A stretch of DNA of 64,000 nucleotides, taken from assembly GCF_000092845.1 (NCBI RefSeq), contig NC_014150.1:744001-808000 (forward strand). The letters run 5' to 3'. The notes beneath the pieces are model-generated. The model saw only the letters and a list, made by a program, of their open reading frames with translations. It ran no database searches and was not told the DNA's origin. Positions within the stretch are counted from its first letter, which is position 1. Every line of letters begins with the position of its first letter. Positions 53,589 to 61,726 of this stretch are shown here, one piece after another. The translations under genes and the position numbers were made by a program. This DNA comes from Brachyspira murdochii DSM 12563 (GTDB lineage Bacteria; Spirochaetota; Brachyspiria; Brachyspirales; Brachyspiraceae).

Positions 53589-54034
53589 TATTCCTTATTA
53601 TTATTTTCATCATCTTTATCATTCATCTTGTTCATCATATCATTCATTTTTGAAATCATATCTGGTGTTATTGAATCCAAAGATATATTTAATTTACCGT
53701 CTTTATATTCTACAGATGTCATTTTGCTAATATCATTAAACATTTGACTCATATCTCCCCAATTCATATTAAAAGGATTAGCATGTTTAGGTTTTTCTTC
53801 TGAATTATTATTAGCTTCTTCATTATTGCTGCTATTATCTAACTTTTTATTTAATTCTTTTACTTTATGAAAAGCTTCATTAATACTTGAAACTATCATC
53901 TCTTCCAATAATTCTTTTTGATCTTTTGAAAGAAGGCTATCATCTATATTAAAATTAGACATCTTGTATGACTTGTCCATATTAAAAGAAACTAAATTTC
54001 CAGCTGAACTGTATTTTATAGTATTTTCAGACAT
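53588..54034 (-). CDS. YbaB/EbfC-family DNA-binding protein with C-terminal extension
   Basis: 148 residues. The first part fits YbaB/EbfC: SAGNLVSFNMDKSYKMSNFN followed by DQKELLEEMIVSSINEAFHK, the dimerising helix. The Asn/Glu-rich continuation (SSNNEEANNNSEEK) and the Met/Asp/Asn-rich tail are longer than in the usual 100-residue family members, and the typical N-terminal Met-rich helix is missing. Position directly before recR supports the call. EbfC proteins bind DNA as dimers. Confidence 0.75.
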   Translation of the reverse strand: MSENTIKYSSAGNLVSFNMDKSYKMSNFNIDDSLLSKDQKELLEEMIVSSINEAFHKVKELNKKLDNSSNNEEANNNSEEKPKHANPFNMNWGDMSQMFNDISKMTSVEYKDGKLNISLDSITPDMISKMNDMMNKMNDKDDENNNKE

Positions 54035-54212
54035 AAGTTTTACTCCGCAAAAATAAAATTATTACTATAATATATATTCTTTTTAATAATTTATCAATAA
54101 AAATTAAATATAGTGCTTATTGCTAATTAATTATTATTTTATAATTTAATGCTCAAATCAATTTATAACAAATATTAGTATTTAATCATTATAAATAAGT
54201 ATATTACCAAAT

Positions 54213-54240
54213 TTGACTTTTTTAGTTTATAATATATCAT
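54213..54240 (+). promoter_or_regulatory. Promoter of the CsgG-like operon
   Basis: TTGACT (54213-54218), 16-bp spacer, TATCAT (54235-54240), about 46 bp before the start at 54287. Confidence 0.6.
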
Positions 54241-54286
54241 CATTAAAGAGGTTTAAAAAAATTGTATTAAAAGGTCTGCATTTTAA

Positions 54287-55759
54287 ATGAAAAATATTAT
54301 ATTTACACTATTTTTCCTTATATTTTCATTTACATTATTTCCCCAGCAAATGAATAGAGAAATAGGCAAAACTTATACTAAAGAAAATATTGCCGTTTTT
54401 GAAATAGAAGATAGCTCAAGCAGATATTCTCAAGGCTTAGGCAAACAGCTTACAGCGTTAATAGAAGATTCATTAACCAAAATGAATAGATTTAATATTG
54501 TAGACAGAAAAAATTTAGATAAATACCTAAAAGAAATGGAACTTCAATTAACAGGCATAACAGAAAGTCAGGTTATTGAAGTGGGAAAGATATATGGTTA
54601 TTCAAAAGCTGTAAAAGGAAATATAGTAAATGCTGATGTAAGTTATAACTATGACAGTGATACTGGAAGCGGAAGCCTATACGGACAAGTAGAAATGGTG
54701 CTTCAGATAGTGGATGTAGAAACTACTAAAATTATGTATTCTTCAAAACTTCAAGGAATAAGCTACTACTCTACTACTTCATATCCTTCATATTCTTTAA
54801 GACAAACGGCTATTAATGATGCCTGCAATGATTTGGCTGCTAAAGTAGAAGATAAGATGAGAGAGATATTTAAGATAACATTAACTATATCTGATATTAT
54901 AGGAAAAGATGTTATCATACTTGCCGGGAGAAATCAGGGTATTGATGCTAAAACTAGATTTAAAGTATATTCAAAAAAAGATGATATAACTTTACCTTCT
55001 GGAAATGTTATAAAAGGCGGATATGATTATAAAGGAACTTTAAGAGTAAAAGAGCTAGGAAGTGATTATTCAGTACTAAAAATATCGAGAGGAAGAAATA
55101 TACAGGCTGGTGATATTGCAAGAGAAACTATTATAGGAGACTTTATAGCTGGTATATCATTAAATTATGCTTCATATAATATTAAATCTTTTAACACTAC
55201 ATATGAAAGTACAGTAAGACCAAATAATGGAAAATTAAAAATTTCATTAAATGAAAATAAATATGCTTTGGGGCTTCATCTAAAAATCGGATATAATGGT
55301 ATTAGATTTTCTCCAAATATCAGCCTTGGATTATTATTCGGTGATTTTTTTAAGTCTAGTTATGCTGTAGATACTAGATTTAATTTTGATATTAATATAA
55401 ATTTATATCAGGAAGTTTTAAGATTGGTTATTACGCCGTATGTTGGTATGGGTATATCTTTTACTACTATAGGAGAAGTATACGGAGGAAATTATTTTAT
55501 AGACAACTATACTTATCTTAAAAATGGTGCTAAAATAGATTCAAGAGATATTATGTTTGGTATAGGGGCTATAGCTTCAATACAATATAATATTACCGAT
55601 ACTATAGGGGTTAATTTAGGCGTTGGATACAGATTTTACACCAATCCTATAAATTTAGGTATATTCAGCGATAAAACAGAAGTTGCTTTGCCTGAAAAAA
55701 TTAAAACAGTTAATCTTACGGGATTAGAATTTACACTAGGAGCATATTTGTTACTATAA
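54287..55759 (+). CDS. CsgG/LpoB-like domain fused to a C-terminal outer-membrane beta-barrel
   Basis: 490 residues with a signal peptide (about 1-20, ending FTLFPQQ, no lipobox). Residues 30-195 resemble the CsgG/DUF799-type periplasmic fold: NIAVFEIEDSSSRYSQGLGK, DSLTKMNRFNIVDRKNLDKY and ESQVIEVGKIYGYSKAVKGN. After a short SH3-like middle (ILAGRNQGIDAKTRFKVY), the last about 200 residues alternate strands with aromatic ends (ALGLHLKIGYNGIRFSPN ... TGLEFTLGAYLLL), as in an outer-membrane barrel. Combining the two in one chain is unusual. It shares TAATG with the next gene. Confidence 0.7.
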   Translation: MKNIIFTLFFLIFSFTLFPQQMNREIGKTYTKENIAVFEIEDSSSRYSQGLGKQLTALIEDSLTKMNRFNIVDRKNLDKYLKEMELQLTGITESQVIEVGKIYGYSKAVKGNIVNADVSYNYDSDTGSGSLYGQVEMVLQIVDVETTKIMYSSKLQGISYYSTTSYPSYSLRQTAINDACNDLAAKVEDKMREIFKITLTISDIIGKDVIILAGRNQGIDAKTRFKVYSKKDDITLPSGNVIKGGYDYKGTLRVKELGSDYSVLKISRGRNIQAGDIARETIIGDFIAGISLNYASYNIKSFNTTYESTVRPNNGKLKISLNENKYALGLHLKIGYNGIRFSPNISLGLLFGDFFKSSYAVDTRFNFDININLYQEVLRLVITPYVGMGISFTTIGEVYGGNYFIDNYTYLKNGAKIDSRDIMFGIGAIASIQYNITDTIGVNLGVGYRFYTNPINLGIFSDKTEVALPEKIKTVNLTGLEFTLGAYLLL

Positions 55760-56355
55760 TGGAAATAAAGATTATCACTATACTGCTTATTATTTCAAAC
55801 ACATTCTTCGGAGCTTTCTATTTTTCTGACATTTCAAAGGAATATAATACCAATGATAATACAGCAAAAAAAGAAATAACTGAAACTAATGAAGAGTTAA
55901 AGTCCGAATATAATATTGATACCAACAGTATTAATTCTGTATTCACAATGGAAGGAAATAATATTATAAATCAAAAAGGAGTAAACAGCTCTCCTGTTAT
56001 GATGGAAAATACTTATAAAAGCAATCCTTTCAGATATACAGAAGTTACATTTATACTTACAGCATTTTTCTCGTATACATATGCAACATATTTGGTATTC
56101 GGATTAGATTCTTTAGAAACTGCCAATGTCGTCCCTTCTACCACTGGAAGAAACAGATACAAAAGTTTATGGATATCAGCTACAATATTTGAAATAACAG
56201 CTGCGGTGTTCTGCGGGGCTGCAGTTGCTTATGACAGCTATCAAAGGGTTTACGGCAAAAAGAAAAATGAGGGATTTAGTTTTAACTTTGTGCCTTATTA
56301 TGAACCTTTCTATAAAGATGCAGGATTTGTATTTTCTTTAAGTCACCCTTTATAA
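55759..56355 (+). CDS. Membrane protein cotranscribed with the CsgG-like gene
   Basis: 198 residues. An N-terminal hydrophobic segment (ITILLIISNTFFGAFYF) may be a signal peptide or anchor; a polar Asn/Thr-rich stretch follows, then two helices (YTEVTFILTAFFSYTYATYL and ISATIFEITAAVFCGAAVAY). The end FVPYYEPFYKDAGFVFSLSH resembles the closing strands of small outer-membrane proteins of Brachyspira. No named family. Translationally coupled to the preceding gene; its last 13 bp overlap the convergent DivIC-like gene. Confidence 0.65.
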   Translation: MEIKIITILLIISNTFFGAFYFSDISKEYNTNDNTAKKEITETNEELKSEYNIDTNSINSVFTMEGNNIINQKGVNSSPVMMENTYKSNPFRYTEVTFILTAFFSYTYATYLVFGLDSLETANVVPSTTGRNRYKSLWISATIFEITAAVFCGAAVAYDSYQRVYGKKKNEGFSFNFVPYYEPFYKDAGFVFSLSHPL

Positions 56356-56837
56356 AAAACAGCTTTTTTTCTTTTGAGTTTTGGAAGTATATTTTTATTT
56401 AAAAGTATCAGATAAAATATAAAGCATAATACAATCATTAATGCCAGTATTAAAGCACCTTTTATATTAATATAATTGTCATTATCATATGATTTTTTGC
56501 TGTTATTATCTGAAACAGAGGAATCTGATGTATTTTCTTCATCTTTTATTATCTTTATGATTTTTTCATTTTTAGTGCCGTCTAAATAACCGAAAGTTTT
56601 TGCATATGATAAAATATACTCTCTGTCTGTTTTTAATCTAACTATATTATTAGAAATTTGGCTTTTTCTTCTATTGAGTTCTTCTACTTTCTCTTTCTTA
56701 TTCTCTATGAGAGTTTTTTGATTGTCTAATGTAAGAAAACCTTTAGAACTAAAAACAAATACATATACCGTAAAAGCAATACCTGCTAATATGATACAAT
56801 AAAATATTTTAGAACTTATTCTTACATTAAAATACAT
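56343..56837 (-). CDS. DivIC/FtsB-like septum-formation protein
   Basis: 164 residues: one N-terminal membrane helix (YCIILAGIAFTVYVFVF), a coiled coil (KKEKVEELNRRKSQISNNIV), and the short conserved part RLKTDREYILSYAKTFGYL typical of FtsB/DivIC. An additional C-terminal membrane helix (GALILALMIVLCFIFYLILL) after a Ser/Asn/Asp-rich linker is not standard, so both ends are membrane-bound. It is transcribed alone; 13-bp tail overlap with the plus-strand gene. Confidence 0.75.
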   Translation of the reverse strand: MYFNVRISSKIFYCIILAGIAFTVYVFVFSSKGFLTLDNQKTLIENKKEKVEELNRRKSQISNNIVRLKTDREYILSYAKTFGYLDGTKNEKIIKIIKDEENTSDSSVSDNNSKKSYDNDNYINIKGALILALMIVLCFIFYLILLNKNILPKLKRKKAVFYKG

Positions 56838-57103
56838 AGACTATAACCTTATTAAGATACAAATTATTATCGGGAAGTAATCTATTAAAATTAATACAGT
56901 TTTTATAGAATATATTATAATAATGTATATATATACAATATTATAATATATTAAAATACAGTTTTACATATAACTTATATCTTAAATAAAAAATTTATGT
57001 AATACAAATATTTTTAATAACTTTATTATATAATTTCAAATATTTATATTGAGCTTTTATTATTATAAAATATAATAACATTATTAACTAAAGGACTAAA
57101 AAA

Positions 57104-58474
57104 ATGAACATTCTAGTTATAAACGGAAGCCCTAAAGGCAATAACAGCATAACTTTACAAACTTTATTATTCTTAGAAAAAGTATTTACAGAACATAAAT
57201 TTTTATTTTTAAACGTTGGGCAAAAAATAAAATATTATGAAAAAAACTTTAACGAGATAAAAGAAGAACTTGAAAAAACAGATGTAATTATTTTTTCCTA
57301 TCCTGTATACACTTTTTTAGTACCATATCAGCTGCATAGATTTATAGAATTACTAAAAGAAAATAATATTAATATAAAGAACAAATTTGCAACGCAGTTT
57401 TCTACTTCAAAGCATTTTTATGATATTACAGCACATAAATTTATAGAAGAAAATTGTTTAGATTTAGGACTAAAATATATACGAGGGCTTTCTGCTGATA
57501 TGGAAGACCTTATGAAAAAAGAAGGTCAGGAAGATGCGGTAAACTTTTTTAATTATTTAATTTTTTGTATAAATAATAATCTAAATTACATAAATGCATC
57601 AAATAAAGCATATACAAAAGAAAAAATTATATATAATAGAAAATATACTAACAATTCAAAAGAAAAAGATACTTCAAAAGATGTTTTAATACTAACTAAC
57701 TGTGCTAAAAATGATGAAAGTTTAAGAAATATGATTGAAGATTTTAAAATAATATTTCCTTATAAAACTAGAGAAATAAATATAAGAGAATACAATTTTC
57801 ATGGGGGCTGTCTTGGCTGTTTCGGCTGTGCTATTACTGGCAAATGTGTTTATAAAGACGGATTCGATGATTTTTTAAGAAACGAAATACAGAAGGCTGA
57901 TTCTATTATATATGCTTTTACAATAGAAAATCATTATACACATTCGAGTTTTAAAATTTATGATGACCGGCAATTCTGCAATGGACATAGAACTGTTACA
58001 GAAGGTATGCCTATAGGATATATAATAAGCGGAGATTATGAAAGAGAATATAATTTGCAGACACTTATAGAATCACGCTCTGAAGTTGGAGGTAATTTTC
58101 TCACTCATATTGTATATGATTATAATGATGATGCCTGCAATGAACTTTCAAAGTTATCATCTATAATGAAATATGCTATGGATAATAAATGCACTCGTCC
58201 TAAAAACTTTTATGGTGTTGGCGGCATGAAAATATTTAGAGATTTAATATACATAATGCAGGGACTTATGAAAGAAGATCATAAATACTATAAAAAACAT
58301 CATATTTATGATTTCCCTCAAAAACAAAGAATGAAAATGCTTCAGATGAAATTAGTAGGAGCTTTAATATCAATTCCTTCTATGCAAAAGAAAATGAAAA
58401 ATAAAATGAATGAATATATTTTAATGCCGTATAAAAAAGTAATAGATAATGCTAATATGAAAAATATTAAATAA
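57104..58474 (+). CDS. Tandem flavodoxin-fold NAD(P)H-dependent oxidoreductase
   Basis: 456 residues with two flavodoxin-like halves. Domain 1 (1-190) begins MNILVINGSPKGNNSITLQT with YPVYTFLVPYQLHRFIELL. Domain 2 (about 203-456) begins DVLILTNCAKNDESLRNMI and holds a Cys group, FHGGCLGCFGCAITGKCVYK, as in iron-sulfur flavoproteins and related NADPH-dependent FMN reductases. Two such domains in one chain point to an internal FMN relay. AAAGGACTAAAAAAA precedes ATG; a strong terminator follows. Physiological partner unknown. Confidence 0.8.
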   Translation: MNILVINGSPKGNNSITLQTLLFLEKVFTEHKFLFLNVGQKIKYYEKNFNEIKEELEKTDVIIFSYPVYTFLVPYQLHRFIELLKENNINIKNKFATQFSTSKHFYDITAHKFIEENCLDLGLKYIRGLSADMEDLMKKEGQEDAVNFFNYLIFCINNNLNYINASNKAYTKEKIIYNRKYTNNSKEKDTSKDVLILTNCAKNDESLRNMIEDFKIIFPYKTREINIREYNFHGGCLGCFGCAITGKCVYKDGFDDFLRNEIQKADSIIYAFTIENHYTHSSFKIYDDRQFCNGHRTVTEGMPIGYIISGDYEREYNLQTLIESRSEVGGNFLTHIVYDYNDDACNELSKLSSIMKYAMDNKCTRPKNFYGVGGMKIFRDLIYIMQGLMKEDHKYYKKHHIYDFPQKQRMKMLQMKLVGALISIPSMQKKMKNKMNEYILMPYKKVIDNANMKNIK

Positions 58475-58494
58475 TATAAAAATATCTATAATTA

Positions 58495-58542
58495 ATAGAA
58501 GTTAATAGATAAAAATAATATTCTATTAACTTCTATATTTTT
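58495..58542. terminator. Terminator between two convergent redox genes
   Basis: A 15-bp perfect stem (58495-58509 with 58522-58536; ATAGAAGTTAATAGA is one arm) followed by ATTTTTTAA. It likely works for both the plus-strand flavodoxin gene and the minus-strand NAD(P)-binding gene. Confidence 0.85.
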
Positions 58543-58551
58543 TAATAATTA

Positions 58552-59187
58552 TTATTTAGAGCAAAATGTTATTTGCTGATTTAAATATTTTTTATTTTGT
58601 ATCTCATCAACAAAAGCTATAGCATAATCAGCATAACTTATAGCACTTTCACCTTTAGAATTAAAAAGTAATTCATTATGTCCTATATTATATTGTCCTG
58701 TTTTTTCTCCGTCAGCTTGGAAATCAGCAGAAGGAGATATATACGTCCATAAAACATCTTTTTTACTTTTTAATATATCAAATGCCTTAATAGAACTTAC
58801 AGCTACACCCATAAAAATATCTGGAAAATCAGGAGTATCTTTTAATATCATAGTATGCTCTTTGTTTACATATAAACTTGAAGCACCTCCTATTACCATC
58901 AATCTAATATTGGTATTGGCTAGTATTTTACATAAATGCTCCATAACTAATGAATGCTTATCAAGTTCTTTTTCCTCCCACACTCCGAATGCACTTACTA
59001 CAGTATCGAATTCTTTCAAATCATCTTTTGTCAAATCGAATAAATCTTTTTCTATAACTTTTGCTTTTGAATTATTTATTTTTGTTTTATCTCTTACTAT
59101 GGCTGTAACATCCAGCCCTCTTTCTAATGCCTCATTCATGATTAATTTTCCGGCTCTTCCGTTTGCTGCTATTATTGCAATTTTCAT
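58552..59187 (-). CDS. NAD(P)-binding oxidoreductase (NmrA/atypical SDR type)
   Basis: 211 residues with the Rossmann start KIAIIAANGRAGKLIMNEAL (G-x-x-G-x-x-G is AANGRAG here), FDTVVSAFGVWEEKE, LMVIGGASSLYVNKEH and VLWTYISPSADF, the pattern of YwnB/NmrA-like proteins related to quinone-type or redox-sensing dehydrogenases. AAAGGAGAATTAAA precedes ATG. Its promoter (-35 TTGACA, -10 TATTAT) is covered by the same pair of 21-bp operators as the sirtuin operon, so the two units are expected to be co-regulated. Confidence 0.85.
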   Translation of the reverse strand: MKIAIIAANGRAGKLIMNEALERGLDVTAIVRDKTKINNSKAKVIEKDLFDLTKDDLKEFDTVVSAFGVWEEKELDKHSLVMEHLCKILANTNIRLMVIGGASSLYVNKEHTMILKDTPDFPDIFMGVAVSSIKAFDILKSKKDVLWTYISPSADFQADGEKTGQYNIGHNELLFNSKGESAISYADYAIAFVDEIQNKKYLNQQITFCSK

Positions 59188-59231
59188 TTTAATTCTCCTT
59201 TTTATGTAAAATATTTTCTTTAATTAAAGAG

Positions 59232-59292
59232 TTGTAATAGCTATTATTACAATAATAATAACATGTTTTAGTTGTAATGTCAAGTATTACAA
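59232..59292 (-). promoter_or_regulatory. Promoter with two palindromic operators, upstream of the NAD(P)-binding gene
   Basis: Minus-strand promoter TTGACA (59278-59283), 17-bp spacer, TATTAT (59255-59260). A 21-bp palindrome, TTGTAAT-N7-ATTACAA at 59272-59292, covers the -35 box; a second, TTGTAATA-N5-TATTACAA at 59232-59252, covers the start point near 59248. The two centres are 40 bp apart. The first overlaps the sirtuin stop codon. The same arrangement recurs at 60945-61002. Confidence 0.8.
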
Positions 59293-60143
59293 CTAATTTT
59301 TTTAACTTTTATATATTCTAATACTTTAGATATATCATCATTTATACATATAGAGCGTTCTTTCAAATTATCAGGTGCATATGAATCATTCAAATTTACA
59401 GATGCATAAATAGAGTTTTCATTTTTTAAAGCCATATCCCAAAAAGAATATTTTATTATAGCAGGTGTATTATAACCTACCCCTAATTCTAAAAATAATA
59501 TATTTTTATTTTCTGCTTCATCTAAGAATTTTTTATATCTATCCATAGAATTATACCAATTATCATCTTGCACAAAAGTATTATCGCATCTTAAATTCAT
59601 TGTCATATTTTTACCGCAATGAGGACATTTTGGTATAAGTTCTTTTGATATTTTTAAATCTTTTCTTGACTTTACCATCTCTCTTATTTGTTTTTCATTA
59701 TAAAAAGTTTCTTGTCGGCATGGAACAGAGCATTGAAAAAGAGAATAGTCTCCCTGAACTTTGAATAATTTTTCTTTATCAAATTTTGCCTCTTCAAATC
59801 TTCCGTCAACATTAGTAGTAATAACAAAATAATTTTTATTTTTTATTATTTCTAATAGGTTTAAATGAGTTTCATCTGCTGGTATATCGTATCTATTAAC
59901 ATATACAAAAAGAGAAAAATATCCCCAAAAATCTTCTAAAGTAGGATACTTATAAAATCCTGCACTATACATATCAGTTAAACCGTATCTATCTTTATAT
60001 TCACTGAAATATTTATTGAATCTCTCTCCGTCATAAGGAAATCCAGCAGAAACAGAAAGTCCTGCTCCTGCACCTATTAATATATAATCTGATTTTTCTA
60101 TACTTGATTTTAATTTTTTTATTAATTCTAATTTATCATTCAT
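59280..60143 (-). CDS. Class M sirtuin (SirTM-type), probable protein ADP-ribosyltransferase
   Basis: 287 residues of sirtuin fold: NAD loop GAGAGLSVSAGFPYDGERF (24-42), TTNVDGRFE (109-117) and Zn Cys pairs 138/142 and 173/176 (CPHC). The catalytic His of ordinary deacetylases is Gln here (Gln130 in VQGDYSLFQC), and ELGVGYNTPAIIKYSFWDM is the SirTM version of the later motif. SirTM enzymes of pathogens ADP-ribosylate a GcvH-like protein after lipoylation, and macrodomain partners remove the modification. Those lipoyl partners are not in this window. Upstream, 15 bp away, is the macrodomain gene; both share the operator-bearing promoter at 60945-61002. Confidence 0.9.
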   Translation of the reverse strand: MNDKLELIKKLKSSIEKSDYILIGAGAGLSVSAGFPYDGERFNKYFSEYKDRYGLTDMYSAGFYKYPTLEDFWGYFSLFVYVNRYDIPADETHLNLLEIIKNKNYFVITTNVDGRFEEAKFDKEKLFKVQGDYSLFQCSVPCRQETFYNEKQIREMVKSRKDLKISKELIPKCPHCGKNMTMNLRCDNTFVQDDNWYNSMDRYKKFLDEAENKNILFLELGVGYNTPAIIKYSFWDMALKNENSIYASVNLNDSYAPDNLKERSICINDDISKVLEYIKVKKISCNT

Positions 60144-60158
60144 TCGTAATTCTCCTAA

Positions 60159-60932
60159 TTATTTTAAAATATCATAATAAAGTTCATAATCCAAATCTTT
60201 AAATACATTAAATACTATCTTTATATCATATTTACTATTATTCAAAAAATCTTTTACAGCATTTACCGCTATCTGAGAAGCCTCTTTATTTGGAAACTTA
60301 AACTCTCCTGTAGATATACAGCAAAATGCTATGCTTTTTATATTATTCTCTTTTGCAGTTTCTAAGCATGATTTATAACAATTATATAAAAGCTCCTCAT
60401 CTTTTTTTGAAACACTGTTCTGTATTATAGGTCCTACTGTGTGAAGTATATATCTGCTTGGTAAATTGAATGCTTTAGTTATTATACATTGACCACTATC
60501 CTCAGTTTTTCCTTTCATTATATTATTTAGGCATAATCTTAATCTAGTACCAGAAGCACTATGTATGGCATTATCTATGCATTTATGAAGAGGAATAAAA
60601 CAGCCAAGCATAGAAGAATTAGCTGCATTAACTACAGCATCTATATTTAATGTTGTTATATCTCCCTGCCATAAATATAAATTATCTCTTATAGGTTTTA
60701 TATCTTCTATATTTGTTATTATTTTCTTTTTTAATCTATCCTGTAAATATTCATCTTCTATTTTAAGATACTCTTCGCTTATACCATTAGGAAGTCTTAT
60801 ATTCATTAAATATCTGAAGTAGTTATAGGCTACTTCTTCATTATTCTCTTTTAATGCTTTTTCTAATTCTATATCATATTTATAATTACCTTCTTTAATA
60901 AGATAATCTATTAAAAATAATAATTTATTCAT
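60159..60932 (-). CDS. Zinc-type macrodomain protein, protein-ADP-ribose hydrolase
   Basis: 257 residues. An N-terminal helical region (1-75) precedes the macrodomain: WQGDITTLNIDAVVNAANSS (88-107), then GCFIPLHKCIDNAIH (110-124) with the Cys/His set that binds zinc in this subfamily, and CCISTGEFKFPNKEASQIAV (204-223). Members partnered with SirTM sirtuins reverse ADP-ribosylation. AAGGAGAGAGT precedes ATG; it is the first gene of the operon, with the sirtuin 15 bp downstream. I call the function with good confidence because both sequence type and gene pairing agree. Confidence 0.9.
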   Translation of the reverse strand: MNKLLFLIDYLIKEGNYKYDIELEKALKENNEEVAYNYFRYLMNIRLPNGISEEYLKIEDEYLQDRLKKKIITNIEDIKPIRDNLYLWQGDITTLNIDAVVNAANSSMLGCFIPLHKCIDNAIHSASGTRLRLCLNNIMKGKTEDSGQCIITKAFNLPSRYILHTVGPIIQNSVSKKDEELLYNCYKSCLETAKENNIKSIAFCCISTGEFKFPNKEASQIAVNAVKDFLNNSKYDIKIVFNVFKDLDYELYYDILK

Positions 60933-60944
60933 ACTCTCTCCTTG

Positions 60945-61002
60945 TTGTAAATTTCAATATTACAATAGTACTATACTATAATTGTAATGTCAAGTATTAC
61001 AA
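60945..61002 (-). promoter_or_regulatory. Promoter with two palindromic operators, upstream of the macrodomain-sirtuin operon
   Basis: Minus-strand TTGACA (60988-60993), 17-bp spacer, TACTAT (60965-60970). The palindrome TTGTAAT-N7-ATTACAA at 60982-61002, identical base for base to the one at 59272-59292, covers the -35 box. A less perfect copy, TTGTAA-N9-TTACAA at 60945-60965, covers the start point near 60958. Centre spacing is 37 bp. A leader of about 26 nt leads to the macrodomain start. Confidence 0.85.
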
Positions 61003-61139
61003 TAAGGTTTTAATTTTTTTATTCAGTTTTGACATATTGCATCTAAGTACTCATCAATTTCTTAAAATATGACATATGTATATCATAATTTAATAGAGTA
61101 TATTCATTTAATTCCCAAAATTATTATATTTATTAATTT

Positions 61140-61535
61140 CTAATTGGATTTTTCTAAAGTTAATTCACTATTACAAAAGTCATAAATTTTTTGTGCCCGC
61201 AATTGTATGTACTTTAAACTACTCCATCTATCTATACCAAGATGAAAAAACTGGTCTATAAACTCTCTTAATATGCTTCTTATTATATAGCAGCTATTTT
61301 GATATTTTCTTTTTCTAAGAGCATTTTTAGTCTACAATATTTATTATAGACTTCTATTACTTTATTAATCATCTTTTTTCTTTTTAACTTTATATAGTCC
61401 TTTTATTCTAATTTCTTCTTCCAATAATAATATGTTCTAATACTAATATTAAATTTTAAAGCCTGTACTCTTTTATTTTTAGCTTTATTAATAATTAATA
61501 ATATCTTTTTTATAATTTGTATTATATTGTTTCAT
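61140..61535 (-). pseudogene. Remnant of a transposase-type gene (HTH N-terminus)
   Basis: On the minus strand ATG at 61535 begins MKQYNTNYKKDIINY and meets a stop; the next frame continues INKAKNKRVQALKFNISIRT and YYYWKKKLE, the helix-turn-helix beginning typical of OrfA/IS630-like transposases. Further pieces (MINKVIEVYNKYCRLKMLLE, DRWSSLKYIQLRAQKIYDF) appear in shifted frames down to a stop at 61140. Several frameshifts and stops make it dead. An inverted repeat just upstream may be its former regulatory or end sequence. Confidence 0.5.
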
Positions 61536-61585
61536 AGGTATTCCTTTTTGTTTATTTGTGGTAATTTAAATTATAAGGAATACCT
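61536..61585. repeat. 11-bp perfect inverted repeat at the start of the transposase remnant
   Basis: AGGTATTCCTT (61536-61546), 28-nt spacer, AAGGAATACCT (61575-61585), immediately upstream of the remnant's ATG on the minus strand. It could be a transposase autorepression site or part of an end of the element. Confidence 0.5.
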
Positions 61586-61726
61586 TCTTTTTTTTAAACT
61601 AAAAGTGTGCAATATCTATGGCTCTTAAACAATAATTATAACGATTACTTCTTGCAGTCTTTTGCAAAATATGATATCCTGTTTAATTATTTTTTAATTA
61701 ATTATTTTTTATTGGAAAACAGAAAG

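Noticed and set aside
61607-61726. Forty additional in-frame codons before folC
   Set aside because: They encode a Tyr/Phe/Leu/Asn-rich stretch without similarity to FolC, start close to the transposase remnant and lack a ribosome binding site; ATG 61727 has one and gives the family's usual N-terminus.
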